Program-made: the position numbers and the translations under genes
Part shown: positions 1 through 5,944 of the stretch, piece by piece
How the letters are laid out: each line of letters starts with the position of its first letter
Numbering within the stretch: position 1 is the first letter of the stretch
The notes under the pieces: generated by a model
Database searches by the model: none
What the model was told of the DNA's origin: nothing
What the model saw: only the letters and a program-made list of their open reading frames with translations
From: Chloroflexota bacterium
GTDB taxonomy: Bacteria; Chloroflexota; Dehalococcoidia; GIF9; UBA5620
DNA length: 7,870 nt
Direction: 5' to 3'
Assembly: GCA_026389735.1 (NCBI GenBank)
Contig: JAPLHH010000062.1
Coordinates: forward strand, 1 to 7,870

Positions 1-450
1 GAGTTCTTCACTGGCTTCAACCCCCTTCTTTGTGAGCCGATAATAGGTTCTGGATGGGGCCGGGGGATAATTATCCTGTATAGCTGAGGGCTGAGTTTCT
101 TCGGTTGTTTCCACCCATCCAAGGCGCTTGAGTACACCAAAGTACATAAGGAACGAGTGATACCGCATGTGCGTAAACTTCCGTGATATCCTCTTTAGCT
201 CTCGCTCGTAGATTCTCTCAGCCTGCTCCTCGGTAACATCCTCACCGCTTAATACCATGCGACTGATAATTCTCTCAGAACGCTCCCGGGCGGTTGCCCT
301 GGCCAGAGCTTCTTTATACTCGAAGTTGATGTCGGCTTGGGCAGAACCGCGATTAGCGTCAATCTTGAGGGAATGGCTAGTGTTCCTCCTGAGAATGCAG
401 ATGAAATTGCTCAGAAGCTTCGGCGGGAGATTCTGCAGTTCACCGGGCAT
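1..450 (-). CDS. Conserved hypothetical protein, partial (3' end off window, N-terminus displaced)
   Basis: The minus-strand frame stays open from 450 to the left edge. Up to about 327 it reads like real protein: a charged helical segment (EYKEALARATARERSERI), an acidic stretch, then MRYHSFLMYFGVLKRLGWVE, a Pro-rich linker and YYRLTKKG. The RLGWVE...YYRLTKKG ending looks like a winged-helix-like wing, and I recall similar small uncharacterised proteins in Dehalococcoidia; no function is known to me. The only ATG in frame is at 450. It has no Shine-Dalgarno, and codons 328-450 are antisense to the CofE-like remnant, so the native N-terminus has probably been lost at a junction near 320-330. 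The C-terminus is outside the window. The coding assignment of 1-327 is fairly secure; the start is not. Confidence 0.6.
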   Translation of the reverse strand, partial: MPGELQNLPPKLLSNFICILRRNTSHSLKIDANRGSAQADINFEYKEALARATARERSERIISRMVLSGEDVTEEQAERIYERELKRISRKFTHMRYHSFLMYFGVLKRLGWVETTEETQPSAIQDNYPPAPSRTYYRLTKKGVEASEEL

Positions 451-645
451 GACGTCGCGGTCATTGTAACCGATACTGAATGGCTTTCGCGCTTTGGGAC
501 ACTCGATGTTGCTATTGGTGCTTCAGGAATACAAATCAATGCCAGAAAACTGGGTGCTCTCGATTTATATGGCAAACCAAAGTATAGAGGAATGGATAGC
601 ATCGTGGATGAGATAGCTTGTGCTGCCGTCGCGGGTATATTTTGA
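325..645 (+). pseudogene. CofE-like F420-0:gamma-glutamyl ligase homologue, internal/C-terminal remnant
   Basis: Translating from about 325 gives VDVGLGRTAISVNLEGMA, then VPPENADEIAQKLRREI, VIVTDTEWLSRFGTLDVAIGASGI, DLYGKPKYRGMD and DEIACAA. This order of motifs (NLEGM, VPxENADE, ITDTEW, DxAxGxSGI, DLYGKPKxxGxD, DE) matches my recollection of a CofE-related family in anaerobes. CofE adds L-glutamate to coenzyme F420-0 using GTP. Full-length CofE is about 250 residues, whereas only about 105 remain. The upstream half, including the start region, is absent and replaced by the oppositely oriented hypothetical gene, and the C-terminus stops abruptly at TGA 643-645 after DEIACAAVAGIF. A TTG at 337 is the only plausible in-frame start and has no ribosome binding site. 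I read it as a non-functional fragment; an assembly or amplification chimera is the alternative. Confidence 0.6.
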
Positions 646-742
646 TGTTCTGCACCTCATCAGGTTCTCGGTCACTATTCTTACCAAAGAGAACAGTCCC
701 ATCCTTAGTAGCCGAGCCTAGAGCAATAATAGTGTCACACAT
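536..742 (-). pseudogene. Secernin / peptidase C69-like Ntn hydrolase, N-terminal remnant
   Basis: The protein begins MCDTIIALGSATKDG and continues with VLFGKNSDREPDE and YPRRQH. These are the signature N-terminal motifs of the secernin / C69 dipeptidase group, in which Cys2 becomes the N-terminal nucleophile after Met removal and the GKNSDR segment shapes the active site. Family members are several hundred residues long. Here the recognisable part ends after about 41 codons (near 620), and the remaining 27 residues are antisense to the CofE-like remnant and do not resemble the family. The start is secure: ATG at 742 preceded by AAGGGAGGG with good spacing, and a strong promoter lies at 808-836. 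The gene therefore has intact initiation signals and N-terminus but has lost almost its whole body at a junction near 620-640. Confidence 0.65.
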
Positions 743-807
743 CTTTTCCCTCCCTTCGCCTCATGTTTAGTTACCGAGAGATTATCGAATATTTGCCGGG
801 CTCACCA

Positions 808-836
808 TTTATACCCCGTAAAGCAATCTGTGTCAA
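808..836 (-). promoter_or_regulatory. Sigma70-type promoter for the secernin-like remnant
   Basis: Read on the minus strand, TTGACA (831-836) is a perfect -35 box, followed by a 17-base spacer and TATAAA (808-813) as a 5/6 -10 box. Transcription would start near 801, giving a leader of about 58 bases before the ATG at 742, with AAGGGAGGG in between. It is the best promoter match in the window. Because the downstream gene is truncated, its transcript would run antisense across the CofE-like remnant toward the hypothetical gene at the left edge. Confidence 0.65.
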
Positions 837-850
837 ACCCACCTTACACC

Positions 851-879
851 TTGCCTCGTTTGGCTGCAGCATTTATACT
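851..879 (+). promoter_or_regulatory. Candidate sigma70 promoter for the S2P/CBS gene
   Basis: TTGCCT (851-856, 4/6), a 17-base spacer and TATACT (874-879, 5/6) lie just upstream of the gene at 905. The start would be near 886, giving a short leader that carries AAGGAGA at 894-900, four bases from the ATG. A small imperfect hairpin, GCATTTA (869-875) with TAAGATGC (881-888), overlaps the -10 region. The divergent promoter for the secernin remnant is only 15 bases away. Confidence 0.45.
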
Positions 880-904
880 GTAAGATGCATTTTAAGGAGA
901 GAAA

Positions 905-2011
905 ATGCCACGCGGAATAAAGTTGGGCGAGGTTTTCGGGATTCCGGTACGGGTGCACTATACCTGGTTCATCGCTTCAGCCTTGATAATAATAACCCTG
1001 GCCCTTACCTTTCGTGGAATCAATCCTCTGTGGCAAAACATAATACTTGGGATAATCGCCAGCTTGCTCTTCTTTGCCTCCATGTGCGCCCGTGCGCTAG
1101 CCCAAAGCTCCGTAGCTATCAACAGAGGTATGCTAGTAAGGAGCGTCACACTGTATGTCTTCGGTGGCGTGCCACGGATAACGGAACAGGACACCCGACC
1201 TATTCCCGAGATACTGATGGCTATAACTGGCCCCTTCTCCAGCCTTGTGATAGCCGGCATATTTTACGCACTCTCCTACGCCCTGGCCGGCACTGCAACC
1301 TTTATGCCTGCCGAATTCATGCAATGGCTGTTCTACTTCAACATTATGATGGCTCTGTTTAACCTCATCCCGGCTTTTCCCCTAGACGGAGGCAGGGCTC
1401 TGCGAGCGATCTTGCAGCTTACAATGGGAGATTACAGCCGGGCAACGCGCATCGCCACCTTCACTGGACGAGTCATAGGCTTCCTGCTCATCGCTGTCGG
1501 TATTCTGGCGGTTATCCTCCCCGGTAATTGGTTTGCCGGCGTAGCCACGGCTGTTTTCGGCTGGTTCCTGGAAGATGCCACCACGACTGGCCGGCGTCGG
1601 GCGCTGGTACGCGATGCTCTCCGCGGCATAACAGCCCAGGATATGATGACCCAGGACTATACTCCCATCAAGCAGCAAATCAGCTTTGGACTGGTCCGGG
1701 AATATATTATCAATTCCGGGCAACACTGCTTTGTAGTCATCGAGGACGGTAAGCTGCAGGGAATCGTAACCCTGGGTGACATACAGATACCAGAAAAGCG
1801 CTGGGACTCAACCCGTATCAGCGACATAATGACGCCCGCCAAGAGGCTCAAGACGGCTCAGCCTGACCAACCAGCCGTAGACCTGCTCGAGCAGATGGAT
1901 GACTACGATATAGACCAGATACCAGTAGTACAAGAGGATAGGTTGGTCGGCATGGTCACAAGGGAGCGCCTACTCCGTTTCTTAAAAGCCCGCGCTGTGC
2001 TCAAAGCTTAG
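905..2011 (+). CDS. Site-2 protease-like membrane protein with tandem CBS domains, zinc motif lost
   Basis: The 368-residue protein follows the plan of bacterial S2P/M50 proteases fused to CBS domains: GIPVRVHYTW near the N-terminus, about six hydrophobic segments in residues 20-222, LYVFGGVPRI (83-92), ITGPFSSLVIAG (107-118), NLIPAFPLDGGR (153-164), then two CBS units at roughly 244-296 and 306-362 (IPVVQEDRLVGMVTRE). Active members use HExxH plus the Asp of LDGGR to hold zinc and cut substrates within the membrane; the CBS pair usually senses adenine nucleotides. Here the place of HExxH reads RALAQ (residues 63-67), so both His and the Glu are gone while Asp161 remains. The only histidines are H18 and H274, neither suitable. 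The frame is intact and all other motifs are kept, so I infer a maintained pseudoprotease, perhaps a CBS-regulated substrate binder. The start is secure: AAGGAGA precedes the ATG by four bases. Confidence 0.88.
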   Translation: MPRGIKLGEVFGIPVRVHYTWFIASALIIITLALTFRGINPLWQNIILGIIASLLFFASMCARALAQSSVAINRGMLVRSVTLYVFGGVPRITEQDTRPIPEILMAITGPFSSLVIAGIFYALSYALAGTATFMPAEFMQWLFYFNIMMALFNLIPAFPLDGGRALRAILQLTMGDYSRATRIATFTGRVIGFLLIAVGILAVILPGNWFAGVATAVFGWFLEDATTTGRRRALVRDALRGITAQDMMTQDYTPIKQQISFGLVREYIINSGQHCFVVIEDGKLQGIVTLGDIQIPEKRWDSTRISDIMTPAKRLKTAQPDQPAVDLLEQMDDYDIDQIPVVQEDRLVGMVTRERLLRFLKARAVLKA

Positions 2012-2038
2012 AAATCAAGCTTAATGCGAGTGCTCAGC

Positions 2039-2075
2039 TGTCATTGCAGGAGTGTAAGCCCCGAAGCAATCCCTG
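2039..2075. repeat. Decayed half-copy of the neighbouring palindromic repeat
   Basis: The stretch starting TGTCATTGCAGGAG and ending GAAGCAATCCC resembles the left arm of the palindrome at 2087-2163, with small indels. It has no matching right arm before the next copy, so it looks like a degraded half-element. Confidence 0.4.
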
Positions 2076-2086
2076 TTCCTCTTTCT

Positions 2087-2163
2087 GTCATCGCGAGGAG
2101 CGTAAGCGACGTGGCGATCTCGATGGGGAGGCATTGAGATTGCCACGCTGCGCTCGCAATGAC
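2087..2163. repeat. Palindromic REP/MITE-like dispersed repeat between convergent genes
   Basis: The left arm (2087-2121, GTCATCGCGAG...GTGGCGATCTC) and the right arm (2136-2163, GAGATTGCCACG...CGCAATGAC) are inverted copies. They differ at a few positions, and the left arm has about seven extra bases; the spacer between them is about 14 bases. The family GTCATTGCGAG...CAATCTC is, from memory, a widespread palindromic repeat in Chloroflexota and other environmental genomes. It sits between two convergent gene ends and could fold into a long hairpin in either transcript, so it may also help end transcription, although there is no clear U-tract. No encoded protein is visible. Confidence 0.65.
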
Positions 2164-2199
2164 GGAGGAAGTTGCTGAACACTCTCATGAATCAGCCTT

Positions 2200-3666
2200 T
2201 TATCTGGTTGAGGCAGCCTCCGGCAAGGCCGGAATTTCATCAATGACTTTTCTCTGCCGACTTTCCTGGTAATAGACCCTCCATTTAGCCTCGAACCAGC
2301 GGAGGGGTCTTTCAGCCTGCGACCACACCTGCACTCTCAAGTCACGCGGGTTATCGGTTGCCCATGATGCCTGGTAGACCTCGGCTAAGGGCGTGCCGGC
2401 TACTATCTCGATTTCATAATGGTCGCGCTTCGTTCCCTCAGGCAACAACCCCTGCCGATATATGTTCCAGTCCACCTGTATGTAGTTTCTCGGAGCAGCT
2501 TTAGTCCGCAGGTAAAGACGGCAATCCTCCGGATTATCAGGGCTCAGCCAGCGCAGTTCCTCAATGCCGGTAAAAATCGCCGATGAGTTGACTCGACTGA
2601 CTTCATAACGGCTCCTCAAGTCTCTCTCATACGTGGGCGGGTAATACTCCACCACGTCCTCCCACTCCTGCCATCTAGTATATGACTGGTTCCAATGCCA
2701 TAGCCTGTTGCTACTGCCAAGAACATCACCGGCAATATCCTGCCAATAATCTGTTCCCAGGAGCGAGGCAGCCTTATGTTCGAAGCCACCGTCTCTAGCC
2801 AGAACCGAGCATTCTATAGACCCCCCGAAGATATAGCGCAATATTTCCCCTGCCATGAAATCAGCTACCACTTTTATAGTGTGGAAGTCGCTATGGCCGT
2901 ATTCGCCGTAGTAGATGACATCGGCGCCGTCAGAGTATTGAGCCGACATCGGTAGGGCACCATCATCCATATCCCTGGGATAAGCATCAACCCCACCATA
3001 ATCAAACTGCGGGCTCAACGGTGCGTTTTCACCCGATATGAAAGCTAACCAATGTCTGTTCTGACTCACCCACTTGCCGTCTTCAGAGCTATCATAGGTT
3101 GCCACTGACATGCAAGCACCCCGGGCAGTATTCCACAAAGCCGCACGGCAATAGGTGACAAACGACCCACCACCAGCCACCGAATACTTATCCAGGCTTA
3201 TAATCGGGCTATTAATAGTGACTACAAGCGCCGTCCTTTCAGCTAAGTTGCCAATATTCTTGGCTACAGCATAAAGAGCTGACTTGCCTCCCATGCTATG
3301 CCCAATCAAGATCACATTCCCCTTGCTCGGCAAGTATTTATCAATGCTATATGCGATGTTCTTAGCCCAAGTCTCGACATCCACATCGTTGGGATAACAT
3401 CTGTTCAGAGTATTGACATTAACCTTAATGCCGGGATTAGCCTGCTCATACTCAAGGATATAGCGAGGTATCTGCTCAAGGACGGAATCAGCCAGAAGTT
3501 GTGGCCCACAAGGATTTCCAGCAGCGCCATGAAGAAAAACAAAATTCAGCTCCTTGACCCCAACAGGGCTCTCCACGGCTGAGCCGGCTGAACCGGAAAA
3601 GCCAAGCTGAAGGCACAGCACAATGGCTGCCACCACTGATAATCGCTTCATAACCTGATTTAACAT
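2200..3666 (-). CDS. Secreted alpha/beta hydrolase (lipase/esterase-like) with unassigned C-terminal region
   Basis: The protein has 488 residues. An N-terminal signal peptide is clear: a short basic region (MKR), the hydrophobic core VVAAIVLCLQLGF and a likely cleavage after GSAGSA (residue 30). The mature part opens with FVFLHGAAG (42-50), typical of the oxyanion loop of alpha/beta hydrolases, and carries the nucleophile elbow IGHSMGG (Ser124). His258 or His262 (GHSDFH) is the likely catalytic base, and Asp in RDMDDG (231-236) a candidate acid. The predicted role is an extracytoplasmic esterase, lipase or amidase of unknown substrate. Residues ~285-488 are rich in Trp, Tyr and charged residues and I recognise no domain there. 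The start could be Met1 (3666) or Met6 (3651): Met6 gives a more normal signal peptide and fits the predicted promoter better, and neither has a strong ribosome binding site. The gene stands alone, convergent with the S2P gene. Confidence 0.85.
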   Translation of the reverse strand: MLNQVMKRLSVVAAIVLCLQLGFSGSAGSAVESPVGVKELNFVFLHGAAGNPCGPQLLADSVLEQIPRYILEYEQANPGIKVNVNTLNRCYPNDVDVETWAKNIAYSIDKYLPSKGNVILIGHSMGGKSALYAVAKNIGNLAERTALVVTINSPIISLDKYSVAGGGSFVTYCRAALWNTARGACMSVATYDSSEDGKWVSQNRHWLAFISGENAPLSPQFDYGGVDAYPRDMDDGALPMSAQYSDGADVIYYGEYGHSDFHTIKVVADFMAGEILRYIFGGSIECSVLARDGGFEHKAASLLGTDYWQDIAGDVLGSSNRLWHWNQSYTRWQEWEDVVEYYPPTYERDLRSRYEVSRVNSSAIFTGIEELRWLSPDNPEDCRLYLRTKAAPRNYIQVDWNIYRQGLLPEGTKRDHYEIEIVAGTPLAEVYQASWATDNPRDLRVQVWSQAERPLRWFEAKWRVYYQESRQRKVIDEIPALPEAASTR

Positions 3667-3676
3667 TACACCGGCA

Positions 3677-3706
3677 ATTATTGCCTACCCAAAGAGGATG
3701 TAACAA
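3677..3706 (-). promoter_or_regulatory. Candidate promoter for the secreted hydrolase, with overlapping palindrome
   Basis: On the minus strand TTGTTA (3701-3706, 4/6), an 18-base spacer and AATAAT (3677-3682, 5/6) precede the gene. The predicted transcription start near 3670 would leave almost no leader for an ATG at 3666 but about 19 bases for the ATG at 3651, favouring the latter. The perfect inverted repeat GGCAA-TTA-TTGCC (3673-3685) covers the -10 box and could be an operator. Confidence 0.35.
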
Positions 3707-3843
3707 GAATAACACATGCCCAGTAATATTTCACGTTCGAAAAGGAATACGCCAAGAAAAGCATAAAGTGCGTAGCCTATCCGCCAGAATGGAAATAGCA
3801 GTCTTACTTCAATGATTTCGTCCAGCGATGTACGCATACAAAC

Positions 3844-3872
3844 TTGCGTTTTTTCCTAAAGGCCGCTATACT
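3844..3872 (+). promoter_or_regulatory. Candidate promoter for the small membrane protein, with overlapping inverted repeat
   Basis: TTGCGT (3844-3849, a weak 3/6 -35), a 17-base spacer and TATACT (3867-3872, 5/6) precede the gene at 3950, with a leader of about 70 bases. The perfect inverted repeat CCGCTA (3863-3868) / TAGCGG (3877-3882) with an 8-base gap overlaps the -10 box and the predicted start. It may be a repressor site or a 5' hairpin in the leader. Confidence 0.35.
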
Positions 3873-3949
3873 TTGCTAGCGGTGCTGATCACACACGCTT
3901 TTAAGTAGAATTACGCATTGAGCTAAACCATGAAAGGAGGCATTAACAC

Positions 3950-4204
3950 ATGACTTGGGATCCAGTAACCACAACTAATTTCGTGCTATGCATCGTAATA
4001 CTCGCCCTGGGCATCTGGGCTTACGTCAAGAAAAAGAATGATGTGCCCCTTTATATAGGCATAGCGTTCGGCCTTTTTGCTGTGTCACATCTTATGACAC
4101 TCCTTGGGCTCGCCGCAGGCTTGACCGTCTTTCTTGTCATAATCAGACTAATCGCCTATCTGTTAGTAGTGTTCGCTTTATACAGAATACTGGCCAAAAA
4201 GTAG
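3950..4204 (+). CDS. Small three-helix membrane protein of unknown function
   Basis: The 84-residue protein is almost entirely hydrophobic, with three predicted transmembrane helices at about 10-25, 32-53 and 56-80, a short Lys-rich loop (VKKKND, 26-31) between the first two, and the positive end LAKK. By the positive-inside rule the KKK loop and the C-terminal Lys residues would be cytoplasmic. A single internal His lies in SHLMTLLGL (46-54). The start is well supported by AAAGGAGG (3933-3940), nine bases before the ATG. I recall similar orphan proteins in Dehalococcoidia but no function. It is monocistronic, flanked by a divergent hydrolase and a convergent amidohydrolase. Confidence 0.75.
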   Translation: MTWDPVTTTNFVLCIVILALGIWAYVKKKNDVPLYIGIAFGLFAVSHLMTLLGLAAGLTVFLVIIRLIAYLLVVFALYRILAKK

Positions 4205-4219
4205 CCGAAATAGACGGCT
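4196..4219 (-). terminator. Weak candidate terminator for the amidohydrolase transcript
   Basis: Read on the minus strand, AGCCG (4219-4215), a seven-base loop and CGGCT (4207-4203) form a short stem followed by AC and five T residues (4200-4196). It lies about 90 bases beyond the amidohydrolase stop and overlaps the stop codon of the small membrane protein. The stem is only five pairs, so support is modest. Confidence 0.35.
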
Positions 4220-4307
4220 GAAAAAAACGGCAACGGTTGGCTTCGGACTAGCAGATACAGTGTGTCCTGTGTGAGGACGAAATCTAAGCCTTTGGGAAAC
4301 CAATTAC

Positions 4308-5135
4308 CTAGTGAAGTCCAAACACTCGTTTAGCGTTCTCATAGAGGAACAGCTTCTTTACTTCGTCGTCCAGTCCGAGTGCATCCAGGTCCTTTAAGCA
4401 CATGGCTGCAGTAACCATGGGGTAATTTGTGCCGAAAAGGACCTTTTTTCGCCCGTTTGCTTTCAAGTAGTCTACGAACTCCTTCGGGTAGCGTTTGGCA
4501 GTATAGGCCGAGCTATCAATATAGACATTTGGATGTTTCGTTGCCACAGCAATCATCTCCACCGTCCAGGGATATCCGATGTGCCCCCCAACGATCTTAA
4601 GTTCGGGAAATTCAATGGCTACCTCATCGATATAAGGTATCGGCCGCCCCGGCTCTGAAGGGCACAGGGGGCCAGTATGTCCCACCTGAAAACAGAACGG
4701 AATGCCAAGTTCGATACACTCAGCATAGAGAGGGTAATAACGCCTGTCAGTGGGGGGCAGGTTCCAAAGCCACTGGACTATTCTCAGCCCTTTAAAGCCG
4801 AGCTCACGTACACAGCGTCTCAGCTCTCGAATGCCATCCATCGGTCTGTACAAATCAACCGACCCGATCCCAACAAAACGGTCAGGATGTTTTCTAACAA
4901 GGGCAGCTACCTCATCATTTGAAATAAGTGACCCCTGCGGACCCCACCAGGCACATATTAAGCCCAGGCGAACGCCCGCCTCATCCATGGCAGCGATGGT
5001 AGTCTCGACTGGAATCTCCTCTGCTAGTTTTTCCGCCCCCGTCCATCTCCGAAGAGAATCGAACATGGGGTGGTTTGAGAACTTCAGGTTTGGATGCTGC
5101 ATCCAGACATCGATAATTCCGTAATCTTTAGCCAT
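4308..5135 (-). CDS. Amidohydrolase-2 family (ACMSD-like TIM-barrel) protein with altered metal ligands
   Basis: The 275-residue protein resembles the amidohydrolase-related PF04909 group, which includes ACMSD-type decarboxylases and metal-dependent hydrolases. Visible landmarks are IIDVWMQHP (7-15), a partner-domain-like region, DRFVGIGSVDL (85-95), RELGFKGLRIV (110-120), FCFQVGHTGP (147-156, His153), IVGGHIGYPW (181-190, His185), NVYIDSSAY (203-211) and VLFGTNYPM (232-240). Family members normally have HxH after the first strand and a catalytic Asp in FGSDxP. Here those positions read W11-x-Q13 and Asn237, while the two central histidines are kept. I recall homologues in other bacteria with the same IDVWMQHP start, so this is probably a subfamily trait and not recent decay. 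The substrate is unknown. Start: ATG preceded by GGGGA with five bases between. It is probably transcribed from its own promoter (5273-5301). Confidence 0.82.
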   Translation of the reverse strand: MAKDYGIIDVWMQHPNLKFSNHPMFDSLRRWTGAEKLAEEIPVETTIAAMDEAGVRLGLICAWWGPQGSLISNDEVAALVRKHPDRFVGIGSVDLYRPMDGIRELRRCVRELGFKGLRIVQWLWNLPPTDRRYYPLYAECIELGIPFCFQVGHTGPLCPSEPGRPIPYIDEVAIEFPELKIVGGHIGYPWTVEMIAVATKHPNVYIDSSAYTAKRYPKEFVDYLKANGRKKVLFGTNYPMVTAAMCLKDLDALGLDDEVKKLFLYENAKRVFGLH

Positions 5136-5272
5136 AACATTCCCCGATTCTCAATGATGAGACTCTTGCGACTTGTATCCTTTATGCGACAGAAACCGTA
5201 TTAGCTTCAGGCTCGAGTTTGGCGTCAGCATCATCGGTAAGCTCTAGCTCTGAATGGCGGCCAACGTGGCTG

Positions 5273-5301
5273 ATTGTAGCTTAATGATAATTGCGATGCA
5301 A
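5273..5301 (-). promoter_or_regulatory. Candidate promoter for the amidohydrolase gene
   Basis: On the minus strand TTGCAT (5296-5301, 3/6), a 17-base spacer and TACAAT (5273-5278, 5/6) precede the amidohydrolase, giving a leader of about 130 bases. The 237-base gap between the methyltransferase and amidohydrolase genes otherwise shows nothing I recognise apart from a possible 27-codon reading frame without a ribosome binding site. Confidence 0.4.
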
Positions 5302-5372
5302 CAATCCAAACTCCTCTCCAGGCCTGCTTATCCAACAGCGCGGTCTATCAAAGAATCCCTTTTCAGCGTTTG

Positions 5373-5867
5373 TCATCCATTTTTATTTGTGCGCTTCAAT
5401 CCGGGAATCCACCTGGGCGCAGCCCTGCAATACTCCTCGTACGACGCTCCAAACTTCTTTCTCAAGTTCGGCTCCTCATAATAGACGACAAAAAGGTGGA
5501 ATAACAGCCATACGAGAACAGCATAGGCAAGGAGAGCCAGTGACATGAAAAACACTGCTTCGCCGAGGAGTACGAGCAAAACTCCTGTATACATCGGATT
5601 TCTGTTCACCTGATACAGCCGCCGCGATACCAGCAATTTGGGGGGTGCTATAGGTGCCGGGGTACCTTTGCCGGCAAAAGTAAAGTCTGAGGCCGTCCAG
5701 AGATAGAACGCCGCGCCAAGAATGATTAGAACAATCCCAACGAACCTGAAGCCGCCAATATCATAGAAACATCCAAGACCGGATGCCAGCAGTAGATAGG
5801 GCACAAGGACAGTCACAGACCCGGGTACAAGTACGGTAAATATCAAGGTTCCGAAAATAACTCGCAT
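5373..5867 (-). CDS. ICMT/PEMT-like integral membrane methyltransferase
   Basis: The 164-residue protein has four to five hydrophobic segments and the C-terminal core shared by isoprenylcysteine carboxyl methyltransferases and phospholipid N-methyltransferases. The landmarks are GKGTPAPIAPPKLLV (66-80), LYQVNRNPMYTGVLL (84-98), LGEAVFF (101-107), EEPNLRKKFG (131-140), YEEYC (143-147) and PRWIPGL (151-157). The RNPMY and EEPxLxxxFGxxYxxY motifs bind S-adenosylmethionine and the lipid headgroup in the family. In bacteria such proteins methylate unknown membrane lipids or small hydrophobic acceptors; they do not process prenylated proteins there as far as I know. The ATG at 5867 has no clear Shine-Dalgarno. 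It lies 159 bases downstream of, and in the same direction as, the 5-alpha-reductase gene, so co-transcription is possible, but an AT-rich repeat separates them. Confidence 0.85.
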   Translation of the reverse strand: MRVIFGTLIFTVLVPGSVTVLVPYLLLASGLGCFYDIGGFRFVGIVLIILGAAFYLWTASDFTFAGKGTPAPIAPPKLLVSRRLYQVNRNPMYTGVLLVLLGEAVFFMSLALLAYAVLVWLLFHLFVVYYEEPNLRKKFGASYEEYCRAAPRWIPGLKRTNKNG

Positions 5868-5944
5868 GGCTTTTTTCGTAGCTATCTTAATTAAAGTGAT
5901 GATATAATCTCAACTGCACCGCTCCAAATCTCAAGCAATCTCAA

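Noticed and set aside
257..469. 70-codon plus-strand frame at the left end
   Set aside because: Arg/Leu/Ser-rich shadow of the hypothetical gene and CofE-like remnant, with no motif or ribosome binding site.
1081..1110. Frameshift or sequencing error as the cause of the missing HExxH
   Set aside because: The frame is continuous and conserved residues flank the motif on both sides in register (LLFFAS before, SVAINRG after). Loss of three residues needs several separate substitutions, not one indel.
763..1362. Long plus-strand reading frame of 199 codons
   Set aside because: It overlaps the S2P/CBS gene in another frame, has Cys/His/Arg/Pro-rich composition with no domain, and has no ribosome binding site; the S2P frame has motifs and a good ribosome binding site.
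4264..4278. GTCCT-N5-AGGAC hairpin as a terminator for the small membrane protein gene
   Set aside because: The stem is only five pairs and no T-run follows on either strand.
4677..5124. Plus-strand frames opposite the amidohydrolase gene
   Set aside because: Low-complexity Ser/Pro/Arg composition, no ribosome binding sites, and antisense to conserved barrel motifs.
5151..5234. 27-codon reading frame in the leader of the amidohydrolase gene (minus), possible leader peptide
   Set aside because: No Shine-Dalgarno, no regulatory codon run and no attenuator-like hairpin pair; the length is expected by chance.
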